From contig JBGVCG010000012.1 of NCBI GenBank assembly GCA_045226255.1, positions 62,001-126,000 on the forward strand: DNA of 64,000 nt. The letters run 5' to 3'. Position numbers and translations under genes: made by a program. Shown in pieces: positions 16,283 through 25,566 of this stretch. Positions within the stretch are counted from its first letter, which is position 1; each line of letters starts with the position of its first letter. The stretch comes from UBA1181 sp045226255. Its GTDB lineage: Bacteria; Bacteroidota; Bacteroidia; Bacteroidales; Paludibacteraceae. Below the pieces are notes generated by a model. The model did no database searches and had not been told where the DNA came from. It saw only the letters and a list, made by a program, of their open reading frames with translations.

Positions 16283-18133
16283 ATGAAGCGAATAATCTTC
16301 TTTTTAATCATGCAGACCGCCCTCTTTTCGTTGATGGCGGACGAAGGCGGTGTGACGAATGACGAGGATTGGACATACGGCAATATCTATGTGAAGGAGC
16401 CTAATGACAAAATCGCCTTGGAGAAGGAGTTGATGGTGTGTGATAAGGACAGCATCACAGCGATTTTTGTTTTTAAGAATACAACAGCGGATACGGTTGC
16501 CGTGGATTGCGCCTTCCCGATGGATGTCAAACTGTCCTATACGTGTGGATACAAAAGGGATGAGGATCTTGATCGGTGGAAATACTATTCTTTTCGTGTT
16601 TTGAAGTGGTTGTTGGGACCCAAGGATACGTTGAAGCCTGCGGAAGTGATAGGTGAGGATGGCGCGATTGCGCTGAATGACCGTGTCAAGGAGCTGGTCC
16701 TCCGACATGACAAAGAGTTGAGGGTGATGGATTTTGGTCATTACTGCCAATACATGGAATCCTTGTTGGGGGAAGACTATGCTCGTTTTTACCCTTTATG
16801 CGAGATCGCTCAGGATGGCAAGCCGGTCACACTCTTAAACGTGGGTATTGAGAGCGATGTCTCTCCGCAAGAGATAGCGATGCGTTTCCATTTCCATCAT
16901 CAATTGACTTTCTTGCCTAATGCTTATTCCAAGGTTGTTGTTCGCTATGGGATAGAATCGTTGAAGGTGGGGAGTTATGAAAGTGATTACCGTTATTGTT
17001 ATGATATCTCCACTGGCGGTACGTGGAAGGGTAACATCCGCTCTTTTATGGTGGTGACGCGCAATTGTTCTATGGGAAGTTCTTCGTCTAACCCTATGAA
17101 CCGCCATTTCGACTATATGTGTTGTAGCGAACTGGATGAGAGTGGCATCTATTTTAAAAAAAATTATAAGCCTGAGAAGGGTGATTATTTTACCTTTGTC
17201 CATTATTCTCTCCCCATGTCAATCAATTATTACCCGGTACCCAAGTATGAGAAGTTACATTGTGTCCCGCTGAAGGATGTCAAGTCTTCGTCGTGGCTGA
17301 ATCCAAGTGCTGTGATGGATGGAAGCCAATTCACCTCTTGCGCGATTGTGGATTGGCGGAATGCTTCGTTGGAGTTCACTTTGCCACAAGCCGGTTATGG
17401 CCCTTTCATTTGCAGTGGGACGAGTGGAAATTTGGTGTCGGAAAAGGATTTGTATGCTTTCGTGGAAATGTTTAGTGGATCGGGCGATTCTGCAAAGACA
17501 TGGGACGATGCCTATGGATATGAGCCTTTTAAGAGTGATTTATCCATATATGATTATTATTGGCCGAAAGCGATTTCCCTGAAACGATTGGAAGAGCCCT
17601 TTGATTCGTTTGCCTTTTCTTTGGAGAAATTTGATATGCGGGAATTCCCTATGTTGTACGATTGGGGACGTATCAGTGCAGTGCGGCAGATGAACTGTTT
17701 CCCTGCCGGCAGGTATCGCTTGTCCATTGAGGATTGCTATGAGTACGAATGGTGCCGTGATACTACTTACGTTACGGAACTCTGGTTTTTGCCTGTTTCT
17801 CATGACATGCCGGAGATGATGGCTGAGGATAGGAAAAGTGAAATCCCGATTTTCCAGGATGTGTTTGATTATGTTAAGGGAAAGGAAAATCTTAGAGATT
17901 ATATACTTTATGGGAGGACCGCACAAGGAGAGGTGGAAACTCATGGCAATGTGTCAGGGCGTTGTTATGTGACTGACCTTTTCGGCAATAAGAAGTTCCA
18001 TCGTACATACACTAATCCCCCGGAACAGGATGAGAAGGAAACGAACTTCCCTCTCTTATATGTGGTCATTGGGGCTGTCGCCACTTTGGCGTTGATAGGC
18101 GGTTTCGTCTATTGGCGCAGGAAGAGGCGTTAG
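16283..18133 (+). CDS. DUF4424-like exported protein with C-terminal membrane anchor
   Basis: From ATG 16283 this is 616 residues, with signal peptide MKRIIFFLIMQTALFSLMA; a longer frame to 16187 adds an unrelated segment and uses the region of the promoter. A TATATTTG box at 16256-16263 precedes the start by 19 nt. After the signal comes WTYGNIYVKEPNDKIALEKELMV and TAIFVFKNTTADTVAVDCAFPM, a pattern like DUF4424 (KEL..I....I...F.F.N.T......AFP). In the middle, NPSAVMDGSQFTSCAIVDWRNASLEFTL...GYGPFICSGTSGN resembles the NADase-type glycan-binding (discoidin-like) domain. The end is one TM helix (LLYVVIGAVATLALIGGFVYW) with RRKRR. A 644-residue paralog lies at 42776-44710. Likely periplasmic or surface, anchored; function unknown. 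Confidence 0.75.
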   Translation: MKRIIFFLIMQTALFSLMADEGGVTNDEDWTYGNIYVKEPNDKIALEKELMVCDKDSITAIFVFKNTTADTVAVDCAFPMDVKLSYTCGYKRDEDLDRWKYYSFRVLKWLLGPKDTLKPAEVIGEDGAIALNDRVKELVLRHDKELRVMDFGHYCQYMESLLGEDYARFYPLCEIAQDGKPVTLLNVGIESDVSPQEIAMRFHFHHQLTFLPNAYSKVVVRYGIESLKVGSYESDYRYCYDISTGGTWKGNIRSFMVVTRNCSMGSSSSNPMNRHFDYMCCSELDESGIYFKKNYKPEKGDYFTFVHYSLPMSINYYPVPKYEKLHCVPLKDVKSSSWLNPSAVMDGSQFTSCAIVDWRNASLEFTLPQAGYGPFICSGTSGNLVSEKDLYAFVEMFSGSGDSAKTWDDAYGYEPFKSDLSIYDYYWPKAISLKRLEEPFDSFAFSLEKFDMREFPMLYDWGRISAVRQMNCFPAGRYRLSIEDCYEYEWCRDTTYVTELWFLPVSHDMPEMMAEDRKSEIPIFQDVFDYVKGKENLRDYILYGRTAQGEVETHGNVSGRCYVTDLFGNKKFHRTYTNPPEQDEKETNFPLLYVVIGAVATLALIGGFVYWRRKRR

Positions 18134-18154
18134 TGGAGGAGGGGAGTCCTCCCC

Positions 18155-19336
18155 CTAAAACAGTCTCCGTAAGAACTCCGTCAGGTAGAACCGCCAGTTG
18201 TACCAAGTGTGGCCGCCAGCCGTTTCGAAGTATTCGTAGCGGAATCGGTTGGTCTCCAGTAGTTGCACATACTCCGCGTTGGCGTCGTAGAGGAAATCCT
18301 CCTTGCCGATGGCGATCCAGTAGAGCGCGGGCTTCTTGGAGAATTGTGTGCGGAGCTTTTCCATGGGGTTCTGGTAGATTGGAATGTCGCCCGCTTCATG
18401 TCCCACCGCCGCGGAGAAGAGTCCGACGTAGTCGAAGAAGTCAGGGTATGCCCTGGAGATCTGCATGGCGTGGAACCCTCCCATGGAGAGACCTGCGATC
18501 GCGCGCCACTGCTTCCTCGGAACAGTATGGTAAGCCTTATCTATGAAGCGTACGATGCTCGGAAAAGACTCTTCGAACAGTCCGTCGTAGGAGGGTGATA
18601 GGTCTAGGTCGGGTGTGATGAATCCCTCCGGACCGTGGCCGGGCGCCGCCTGTAGGTCCATGTAGCTGTTGGTCATGACCACGATCATCGGCTTGGCTTT
18701 CCCTTGTGCGATGAGGTTGTCCAATATTTGGGCGGCGCGTCCCAAAGTGACCCAAGAATCCTCGTCGCCTCCCATTCCGTGCAGTAGGTAGAGGACGGGG
18801 TAACGTAGTCCATCCTCGTATCCGGCTGGCGTGTAGACCGTTAGTCTTCTGTTCCGCTCTGTTTTGTCGCAATAGTACCAGACGTGGGAGATGGACCCGT
18901 GGGGTACTTCCTGGTCTTTGTATATGTCGCTCCATCCACCTTCGATGAAGAGCGTGCTGCTCGTCTTCACCACGTCACGGGTCATGTGGATGTTGGAGGG
19001 GTCCGTGATGGTAAGCCCATCCACGATGAAGTTGTAGTTGTAGTAGCCAGGCTCCATAGGACGGAGTGTTGTGTAGGTCCAAACACCATCCGCTCCCTTC
19101 CTTAGGGAGGCGGTCCCCGTCATCTGTGTGGTGATGCCATCCCTCACGACATAGGAGGGCGGCAGGAAGTCACCCACCAGCAGGACCTCCTTGGCACGAG
19201 GCGCGACCAATCGGAAGGTCACCATGTGGTTGTCGTATATCTCCGGGGAAACGGTGGGCGTCTTCCACCAGATGGCTTCCTGTGCGGAGAGACGCAAGAG
19301 GTTGAATATGAAAAGAAATAGAATAATTTTCCTCAT
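18155..19336 (-). CDS. Exported CE1-type esterase with N-terminal early-set domain
   Basis: A 393-residue protein from ATG 19336 (MRKIILFLFIFNLLRLSAQ signal peptide). Residues about 30-115 form an immunoglobulin-like, CBM48/early-set domain (VTFRLVAPRAKEVLLVGDF, DGVWTYTTLRPMEPGYYNYNFIVDG). The catalytic part is an alpha/beta-hydrolase of the feruloyl/acetyl esterase family: YPVLYLLHGMGGDEDSW, nucleophile S284 in AGLSMGGFHAM, acid in the KEDFLYDANAE region and His in GGHTWYNW. Such enzymes remove ferulic or acetyl groups from plant xylan in the periplasm. TATCTTTG at 19361-19368 is its -7 box, back to back with that of the next gene. The longer frame to 19363 uses a TTG and is rejected. Confidence 0.9.
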   Translation of the reverse strand: MRKIILFLFIFNLLRLSAQEAIWWKTPTVSPEIYDNHMVTFRLVAPRAKEVLLVGDFLPPSYVVRDGITTQMTGTASLRKGADGVWTYTTLRPMEPGYYNYNFIVDGLTITDPSNIHMTRDVVKTSSTLFIEGGWSDIYKDQEVPHGSISHVWYYCDKTERNRRLTVYTPAGYEDGLRYPVLYLLHGMGGDEDSWVTLGRAAQILDNLIAQGKAKPMIVVMTNSYMDLQAAPGHGPEGFITPDLDLSPSYDGLFEESFPSIVRFIDKAYHTVPRKQWRAIAGLSMGGFHAMQISRAYPDFFDYVGLFSAAVGHEAGDIPIYQNPMEKLRTQFSKKPALYWIAIGKEDFLYDANAEYVQLLETNRFRYEYFETAGGHTWYNWRFYLTEFLRRLF

Positions 19337-19360
19337 TATGCGTAATGTTTGCTTGATGGA

Positions 19361-19416
19361 CAAAGATAATATTATTTATCCATGTTATCATTTCTTCTCT
19401 TTGTTGTTTATCTTTG
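19361..19416. promoter_or_regulatory. Divergent promoter region
   Basis: Two exact -7 boxes face away from each other: TATCTTTG on the minus strand at 19361-19368 (for the esterase gene) and TATCTTTG on the plus strand at 19409-19416 (for the barrel protein at 19430). Only 40 bp separate them. No clear -33 TTG is seen for either. Confidence 0.5.
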
Positions 19417-19429
19417 CGAAAAAAAGAAT

Positions 19430-20092
19430 ATGAGGAAGACATTGTTGTTGATGTTAGTATTGCTGTCTTGTTTGACTAGCGGCGTTTCGGCAAAGGATGC
19501 TGAGGGGGATATTCATGCGCTTGTGATGGTGGAGGGGGGCTATTCCCATTCCTTCGGAGATTTGAATAGCACATGGAGCCAATATTTCAGCAGTTTCCAG
19601 CGGCAGCTCAGGAATGGGTATTCAATTCAAGCCTCTGCCATGGGCACTATTATGCGGAACGGTTGTGTGGGTTTTGTCGTTTGGCAAAAGGGTTTTTCCG
19701 CCTCAGATGATGACCTTGTGTACAGGACAACTGAAGATGTGGATATGAAATATATCGGACCAGCTCTTGGCTGTAATGAATATTTTGGACCCGGTTTCTT
19801 GGGACTGTATGTTTCCGCTGGATATACCCGTTATTCCGACAAGTATGTTACGCATGCTATTCGCACGGGTGAGCGGGCGGAGGATCGGTTTGTGACGGGC
19901 GCCTTTGGCTATCTGGTCGATCTGAAGTACATGTTTTGCTTGGGTAAGTACTTTGTTGCAGGCCCGAGCATAAGCTATTATGGTTTTAGGGTTAAAACCA
20001 ACGATGATGGATTTTGGAGGGTGGATTGGGATGCCGACTGTTTTAGAGTTGATGGTTTCAATATCACCGGATGTCTGGGCGTCAAGTTTTAA
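19430..20092 (+). CDS. Exported beta-barrel-like protein, function unknown
   Basis: From ATG 19430, 220 residues with signal peptide MRKTLLLMLVLLSCLTSGVSA. The mature protein alternates short beta strands rich in Gly, Tyr and Phe (VEGGYSHSFGDL, GLYVSAGYTRYSDKY, VAGPSISYYGFRV) and ends GCLGVKF with a terminal Phe, the pattern of an 8-stranded outer-membrane beta-barrel. The longer frame to 19382 runs across the promoter box and is rejected. I do not recognise a family. It stands between the divergent esterase gene and the LRR-SGNH fusion gene. Confidence 0.6.
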   Translation: MRKTLLLMLVLLSCLTSGVSAKDAEGDIHALVMVEGGYSHSFGDLNSTWSQYFSSFQRQLRNGYSIQASAMGTIMRNGCVGFVVWQKGFSASDDDLVYRTTEDVDMKYIGPALGCNEYFGPGFLGLYVSAGYTRYSDKYVTHAIRTGERAEDRFVTGAFGYLVDLKYMFCLGKYFVAGPSISYYGFRVKTNDDGFWRVDWDADCFRVDGFNITGCLGVKF

Positions 20093-20296
20093 TGCGTTCC
20101 CATAGATGCAGGCTTTCCTGTGTCGTTGAGGCGTGGAATTTATGCGGAAAGTGCGGTCATCCCTGCTCTTTCGCCGAAAATGGGGCGTTGAGTGTCTATT
20201 CTATCTCAATTTTTACTATATTCGCACGGTTTTTGCTGCGATTGTTTGTCTGTCGCGAAAATTCAGTGCCTACTATTATGTTTAACCTAAAGTGTA

Positions 20297-22402
20297 ATGT
20301 CAATGAGTTGTTTCAGAAAAGTTTTGTTCACTATATGGGTGGCGTTATCGTCACAGGTGGCGCTTGCTGCGTCCGTCGTCTATGGTGGTGTGAAGTTTGA
20401 TGTGTCGGAGGGGGATCGTACGCTTGTCATAACCGATGCGAAGAGTGTGAAGGATTCTGTCGTGGACATCCCTAGCACAATCGAGTATGGGGGTGTGAAG
20501 TATACGGTGACCGGCATAGGCGAAAAAGCCTTTTATCGCAATGATTCCATCAAGGTTGTTAACCTGCCGGAAGGTCTCGTTTCTTTGGGTGATTATGTTT
20601 TCGGACATTGCTCCCAGTTGCGGTCGGCCCATCTTCCATCTTCCCTTTCCACGATGGGCGAGGGCGTGTTTTATGCTTGTTCCAGCCTCGAAACCGCTAA
20701 TTTCGAGAAACGTGGAGGGGGACTATCCGTTCCGAAGAATGCCTTCTACGATTGCCAGGCACTCACGTCTTTGGGTTCTCTCCTCATCTCTGGGGAGGTT
20801 GGCGACATGGCTTTCTCGAATTGCCAGAACCTGACGGGGAAACTGAATCTGCGGTCGGTCCGTCGCATCGGCGACAAGGCTTTCTATAAATGTTTCCTCC
20901 TTACGGATGTGTTGTTCGGCGAGAAATGTTCAGTGGGTGTATATTCCTTCTATGGTTGTAAGAAACTGAAGGAGGTGAACCTGACCAATCCGTTGACGAT
21001 CGACCACCATGCTTTCATGGGTTGCTATTCTATTAAAAATTTGACGCTTCGTTATACGCACCAGTATGATTTGTCGCCAATCGGTGATAGCTGTTTCATG
21101 AAATGTAGTGCGTTGGAGACGGTTAATATATTGGATTACAGCGGATATGAGGAGGGTGAGTACAACCCGTCTCTCTCTGTGGATATCTGTAGCCTCGGAC
21201 GAGAGGTCTTCGTGCAAGCCTCTGCGCTCAAAGAGATCTTTGTGCCTGCTGTGAAATTCGAGGAGTATAAGAGTGCACCGGACTGGGCTGACTACTCGGA
21301 CCTTCTTGTCTCATTGAATGCTGATGACCAACCTGAGTGGTCGAGTGAGATAGAAATCGTTCTGGAGGGCGGAGATGATGATAGCATCCCTGGTGGTGCT
21401 GTCGTCGGTGGCACGATTGTGTTGAAACCGACACTCGAAGGAAAACGGGTGATCGTCTTCGGCGACTCGAAGGCGGAAGGCGTAGGCAATCAGGTGAATG
21501 GAGAGTATAGGTCTTGGGCCTATTATATGCAGGAAAAGTATGGCTGCATCGTCACGAATGCGGCTGTGGGTGGAACCCATCTGACTCCTACATCCTTGAA
21601 GCCTGGAACGGGTGTGAACGGAATCGGTGTCTACAGCTTGGTGAATGCATGGAAAACAGGCGACTATTCCCTGGTGGATAGTAGCATCTCATGGGCACAT
21701 CAGAGCAAGTATGGCAAAAGGTGGGATCACGTGCAGGAAATCATCAAGACGACGAAGGCTACAGACTATGATATCGTCTGTATCGATGCCGGTACGAATG
21801 ATTGGAACAATGCGGCAAGAAAATTGGGCAAATGGGAAGATACCAACCCGTTGCAAAACTACACGGTGGCGCTGAAAAACATTATCTCGACGTTGTACGA
21901 GCTCAACCCGAAACTCCATATCCTCATCATCCCGCCAATTGTCCGCCAATTGACGTACAGCGACACGACGACCTTCAGCGATTATTACCTTAATCCGAAG
22001 AGCGGGCTATATCTGTACGAGGTGGCCGAGACGATGATCAGTGTCGCACAGCGTTGCGGTGCTGATGCCATCGACGCCTACCACGAAATGGGCTTCACCG
22101 TTGCCAATTGGACCTCTACCTATACGGATGACGGTACGCATCCGAATGAGGCGGGCTATAGGGTGATTGGTGACAAGATTGGTGCTCATCTCTTAAATAG
22201 CATGGCTCCTGAGATTCAGACTAAAGTTCCTTCCTTGCCTTCGCAAAATGGTTTGTCCTCTGACTCGCAGGGGAAGGTGACGGTGGTGGACCTCAACGGA
22301 CGTGTCCTGCGTAAGAACGTGGACGCCTCCAAAATTGCTAATGAATTGCCTCGTGGCGTCTATCTGCTGAACGGAAAGAAATGCGTCGTGAGGGGTAAAT
22401 GA
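20297..22402 (+). CDS. Surface protein: BspA-type LRR fused to an SGNH hydrolase, with secretion tail
   Basis: A 701-residue protein with signal peptide (about residues 1-24). Residues about 45-320 are BspA-type leucine-rich repeats (IPSTIEYGGVKYTVTGIGEKAF, LPSSLSTMGEGVFYACSSL and later units), which form a binding surface. A linker with VVGGTIVLKP leads to an SGNH/GDSL hydrolase: block I FGDSKAEG near 388, block III AGTNDW near 498 and block V DGTHPN near 611. These give the Ser, Gly/Asn and Asp-His of the family (esterase or deacetylase on sugars or lipids). The end (residues about 655-701, VTVVDLNGRVLRKNVDAS, then LPRGVYLLNGKK) resembles T9SS secretion tails. ATG 20297 and 20303 are both possible starts. 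The substrate is unknown. Confidence 0.85.
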   Translation: MSMSCFRKVLFTIWVALSSQVALAASVVYGGVKFDVSEGDRTLVITDAKSVKDSVVDIPSTIEYGGVKYTVTGIGEKAFYRNDSIKVVNLPEGLVSLGDYVFGHCSQLRSAHLPSSLSTMGEGVFYACSSLETANFEKRGGGLSVPKNAFYDCQALTSLGSLLISGEVGDMAFSNCQNLTGKLNLRSVRRIGDKAFYKCFLLTDVLFGEKCSVGVYSFYGCKKLKEVNLTNPLTIDHHAFMGCYSIKNLTLRYTHQYDLSPIGDSCFMKCSALETVNILDYSGYEEGEYNPSLSVDICSLGREVFVQASALKEIFVPAVKFEEYKSAPDWADYSDLLVSLNADDQPEWSSEIEIVLEGGDDDSIPGGAVVGGTIVLKPTLEGKRVIVFGDSKAEGVGNQVNGEYRSWAYYMQEKYGCIVTNAAVGGTHLTPTSLKPGTGVNGIGVYSLVNAWKTGDYSLVDSSISWAHQSKYGKRWDHVQEIIKTTKATDYDIVCIDAGTNDWNNAARKLGKWEDTNPLQNYTVALKNIISTLYELNPKLHILIIPPIVRQLTYSDTTTFSDYYLNPKSGLYLYEVAETMISVAQRCGADAIDAYHEMGFTVANWTSTYTDDGTHPNEAGYRVIGDKIGAHLLNSMAPEIQTKVPSLPSQNGLSSDSQGKVTVVDLNGRVLRKNVDASKIANELPRGVYLLNGKKCVVRGK

Positions 22403-22439
22403 TACGTCGCCCTTGGGACGAAATATTGTTGGAATAATT

Positions 22440-22466
22440 GTGGGGGCGAGAAATTTTCGCCCATAC
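22440..22466. repeat. Intergenic palindrome, GGGGCGA family
   Basis: GTGGGGGCGA and TTCGCCCATAC flank an AT centre, 38 nt after the stop of the LRR-SGNH gene. Stem GGGCGA/TCGCCC. It belongs with copies at 22986, 35121 and 37551. It may double as a terminator. Confidence 0.65.
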
Positions 22467-22514
22467 AATTTTTTATATAATTTTACGTAGATATATAACC
22501 AAAACCATTCCCCT

Positions 22515-22988
22515 ATGGCTCCACCAAAAACATTTCTGCGAGTTGTTCCCCTCCTTTTCGCGATACTCTCCAGCACACTCTCCTGCTTTTCTTATGACTA
22601 TATGATGATCCATCCTTGCCGGGTGGAGGTCAATGATTCTTTATGCTATTTAATCAAGAAAGGTAATGGGTTTAGTGCTAAGGCAAGGGAAAAAGGAAAG
22701 TGGGAACTCTTTTGCGGTGAGTTGGCCAATTTTTATTTCGTGGAAGGATATTCCCCCAGTCTGATTGTGAAGGAATACAATCCCCATGCGGATACGATTT
22801 ATGTGATAAAGACATTGTCGAATCTAAGTCATATATGTCAGTGTTATCAAAAATCCTCGTGTGATTGCGAGAAGATAAGGAAAAAAGTAAAACGAGGGAA
22901 GACGGTGAAAGAGTGTGATTGTTCCACCATAAATGTGATAGAGACTGATCCCGATTGCATGCGTAGAATTCGTGCGAAATCTAGGTAG
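22515..22988 (+). CDS. Exported DUF4377-like protein with cysteine-rich tail
   Basis: A 157-residue protein with a signal peptide (MAPPKTFLRVVPLLFAILSS, cleavage after about 27). One DUF4377-like domain follows: MMIHPCRVEVNDSLCYLIKKG, W.LFCGELANFYFVEGYSPSLIVKEYNPHADTIYVIKTL. It is clearly homologous to each half of the 15381-15959 protein (shared NDSLCY and VKEYNPHADTI). The tail is unusual: ICQCYQKSSCDCEKIRKKVKRG then ECDCSTINVIETDPDCMRRIRAKSR, with seven or eight cysteines and many basic residues. The function is unknown. The stop overlaps the start of an intergenic palindrome. Confidence 0.72.
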   Translation: MAPPKTFLRVVPLLFAILSSTLSCFSYDYMMIHPCRVEVNDSLCYLIKKGNGFSAKAREKGKWELFCGELANFYFVEGYSPSLIVKEYNPHADTIYVIKTLSNLSHICQCYQKSSCDCEKIRKKVKRGKTVKECDCSTINVIETDPDCMRRIRAKSR

Positions 22989-23010
22989 GGGCGAAAAATT
23001 TCTCGCCCCT
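22986..23010. repeat. Intergenic palindrome, GGGGCGA family
   Basis: TAGGGGCGA and TCGCCCCT arms surround AAAAATTTC; it begins on the stop codon of the DUF4377-like gene. Same family as 22440, 35121 and 37551. It is probably also the transcription stop for that gene. Confidence 0.7.
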
Positions 23011-23107
23011 GCGTGTTTGTATGCTCAACCTCTAAAAAACACGCATCTATATTTGCTCTTTTGTTTTTTTTCGTATATTTACAAATATGATGTAAATTTT
23101 GATTGTA

Positions 23108-24544
23108 ATGAGAAGATTATTGACTACACTGATGGCTTTTACGCTTGCCTCTTCGCTGTTTGCGGCGGATAACTATGGTGATGTCCTTTGGATGAGTGTG
23201 AAATCGGCTAGGGTTGGTACGTTTAGCCAAAATGATGCCGCACTGAAGGGCAAACAGTATTCCTTGGGTTCTGAAAAGGTCGTGTTCTCACGCTATGACG
23301 CCGCCTCCGGCACACTGCTGATGCGGACCCGCAACAGGTTGGCGGATTACTCCTTCTCCAGGGATTCTATTTTGTGGAACTATAATGTCAAGAAGGGGGA
23401 CCCTGTCCACTTCTTCGGAGATAAAATCATCACTTTCGGCTCGGATATCGTCTGCTTGGACCGCTGGAAGGGTAACCTCCTCTGGAGCCGTCCGCTACGG
23501 GACGGTGTGCGCTTCAGCGAATACTTCATGGAGGGAAACGCTTCCTTGCTCGCTGTGACGACTACCCTGAGACATATAGACTTGTCGGACGGTCAAGGCT
23601 GGGAGTATGAGGTGGATAAGAAACAGCGCATCAAGAACGCTTCTAAGCAAAATACGGTGGTCTCTGGCATGGAGAGTGTCTTCGGCGCCACAAATAACCT
23701 GATGGCCTCCTTCATCAAGGGCCAGGGAGAGGATGGTTCTGACTATATGTCGCAATATGTGGCGGAAGGTGACTTCATCTATTACGCCGCCGCGAATTTT
23801 GTCTACAAGGTAGAAAAGCCTACCGGTAAGCTTGTGTGGAAGTCTCAACTCTCCACGAATATAAACGGTGACGCATTGCTCTTCGCCCATGATGATACCA
23901 CGCTCTTCTACATGAACAAGGGTGTCCATAGCAGTTGGGGCACGGTGGAGCCGTACTTCGTCGTGATCGCCAAGGAGGATGGCCACATCGTCCATAACGG
24001 TGAGGCCCGTGGCATGGAGTTCGTCGCCACACTGGAGCAGGGGGATCGAATTTATGCCTTGACGAAAGACCGCTTCGCACGGATCTACAAGGATAGTTGC
24101 TGGGTGGAACAGGATATCATCGTGAAGCCTACCAGCGGCGGAAAGTATAACCTGAGCGTTTTCTTGGATGCCTCCTCACTCTATGAGGGCGAGTTCGGCG
24201 CATTCAAGCCGATTGACGATACCGCCTGCATCTTCGTGCTGCGGGACGATGAACTGTGTGCCGTGAATAAAACCAGCTTCTCTACCGTCAACCGCTACGA
24301 TATGAATAACGTTTGGGTGAAGATGCTCGCGACGGACCAGTTCTCCCTCTACACGAAGAATGGCTCCTCCGTCTTCGTCTCCAACCAGACGGGCGACTTC
24401 ATCGCTGAGACGAAGAGCATCACGGAGGCTTCCATCCGCAACGGATACCTCTATGCCCTCATCGACGGGGTCTACACGGAGATCAAACTGAGCGATATCG
24501 TGAAATCGGACGCGGGGAAGAGTAAGTCTAAGAAAAAGAAATAA
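23108..24544 (+). CDS. Exported PQQ-like beta-propeller protein
   Basis: From ATG 23108, 478 residues; a TTG three codons upstream is not preferred. Signal peptide MRRLLTTLMAFTLASSLFA. The rest is a series of beta-propeller blades of the PQQ/BamB type, with repeated 'G.LLW' motifs: SRDSILWNYNVKKGDPVHFFGD, CLDRWKGNLLWSRPL, VEKPTGKLVWKSQLSTN. The C-terminus is basic (KSKSKKKK). It may be a periplasmic or surface scaffold, but it is not the housekeeping BamB as no barrel-assembly neighbours are present. It is followed after 20 nt by the radical SAM gene and is probably cotranscribed with it. Confidence 0.75.
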   Translation: MRRLLTTLMAFTLASSLFAADNYGDVLWMSVKSARVGTFSQNDAALKGKQYSLGSEKVVFSRYDAASGTLLMRTRNRLADYSFSRDSILWNYNVKKGDPVHFFGDKIITFGSDIVCLDRWKGNLLWSRPLRDGVRFSEYFMEGNASLLAVTTTLRHIDLSDGQGWEYEVDKKQRIKNASKQNTVVSGMESVFGATNNLMASFIKGQGEDGSDYMSQYVAEGDFIYYAAANFVYKVEKPTGKLVWKSQLSTNINGDALLFAHDDTTLFYMNKGVHSSWGTVEPYFVVIAKEDGHIVHNGEARGMEFVATLEQGDRIYALTKDRFARIYKDSCWVEQDIIVKPTSGGKYNLSVFLDASSLYEGEFGAFKPIDDTACIFVLRDDELCAVNKTSFSTVNRYDMNNVWVKMLATDQFSLYTKNGSSVFVSNQTGDFIAETKSITEASIRNGYLYALIDGVYTEIKLSDIVKSDAGKSKSKKKK

Positions 24545-24564
24545 GGGTCCCCTCCCTTCTCGGC

Positions 24565-25566
24565 ATGAAACACTCGAACATTCCCATATTCATCCCTGAA
24601 TTGGCTTGCCCGCATCAGTGCGTCTTCTGCAACCAGGCGAAGATCAGCGGACAGATGAGTGTTCCGCCGCCGGAGGAGATCCCCGCAATCATTGATACAT
24701 ACCTTTCGACGATGAACGACGGACGGGAGGTGGAGGTGGCTTTCTTCGGAGGCTCCTTCACGGGCATTCCTCTTGACCTGCAGGAACGCTACCTCGCCGA
24801 GGCGCACCGCTATCTACGGGAGGGCAGGATCTGTGGCATCCGCCTTTCTACTCGCCCGGACTACATCAACGATGCGGTGTTGGACCTGCTGAAGCGTTAT
24901 GGCGTCACCACCATCGAATTGGGGGCACAGTCTACCAACGACGATGTCCTCTTGGCTTCAGGCCGGGGGCATAAGGCGGATGCGATCCGTAGGGCTTCCG
25001 AGAAGATCTTGGAGAATGGGTTCCACCTCGGTCTGCAGATGATGATCGGCTTGCCGCACGATACCTACGAGCGTTCCCGCCAGACGGTGGAGGATATCAT
25101 CTCGCTTGGTGCGGATAATACCCGCATCTACCCGACACTGGTCATCAAGGGTACGCAACTGGCCAAGCGTTACGAGTCGGGCCACTATGTGCCGTTGGAT
25201 ATGCCGACCGCACTCTCTTGGGCGAAGGATTTCTACCTAAGGTTTGAGTCCGCCGGTCTGACGGTCTTGCGTGTCGGACTGCATGCTTCGGAGGAACTCA
25301 CACCGGAACGTTCCCTTCTGGCGGGTCCTTACCATAGGTCGTTCAAGGAACTGATGATGACGGAGATATGGGCGGATATCCTGCGGGAAAAACTGAAGGA
25401 TATTGACAATCAAGACATTATTCTAAAAATACATCCCTCACAGACGAATTTCGTGTGGGGGTATGCAGGGAAAAACAAACGCCTCTTCGAGCAGAAAGGG
25501 TTGCGTGTGAAGTTGCTCACGGATGATCATTTAGGAAAGTATGAAGTGCAGGTTGGCTGTTGTTGA
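24565..25566 (+). CDS. Radical SAM protein, Elp3-like
   Basis: A 333-residue radical SAM enzyme. The cluster cysteines are C15, C19 and C22 (LACPHQCVFCNQ), the SAM glycine-rich motif is VAFFGGSFTG, and TIELGAQSTNDDVL plus LQMMIGLPHDT are barrel motifs. The N-terminal IPIFIPELACPHQCVFCNQ is that of an Elp3-like radical SAM family found in anaerobes, which lacks the acetyltransferase domain of real Elp3. The reaction is unknown. The 3' end overlaps the next gene by 26 nt in another frame, so the two are one transcript and probably act together. Confidence 0.85.
   Translation: MKHSNIPIFIPELACPHQCVFCNQAKISGQMSVPPPEEIPAIIDTYLSTMNDGREVEVAFFGGSFTGIPLDLQERYLAEAHRYLREGRICGIRLSTRPDYINDAVLDLLKRYGVTTIELGAQSTNDDVLLASGRGHKADAIRRASEKILENGFHLGLQMMIGLPHDTYERSRQTVEDIISLGADNTRIYPTLVIKGTQLAKRYESGHYVPLDMPTALSWAKDFYLRFESAGLTVLRVGLHASEELTPERSLLAGPYHRSFKELMMTEIWADILREKLKDIDNQDIILKIHPSQTNFVWGYAGKNKRLFEQKGLRVKLLTDDHLGKYEVQVGCC

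Noticed and set aside
24565..25566. Annotating the radical SAM gene as a true Elp3 acetyltransferase
   Set aside because: The protein has only 333 residues and shows no GNAT acetyltransferase domain.
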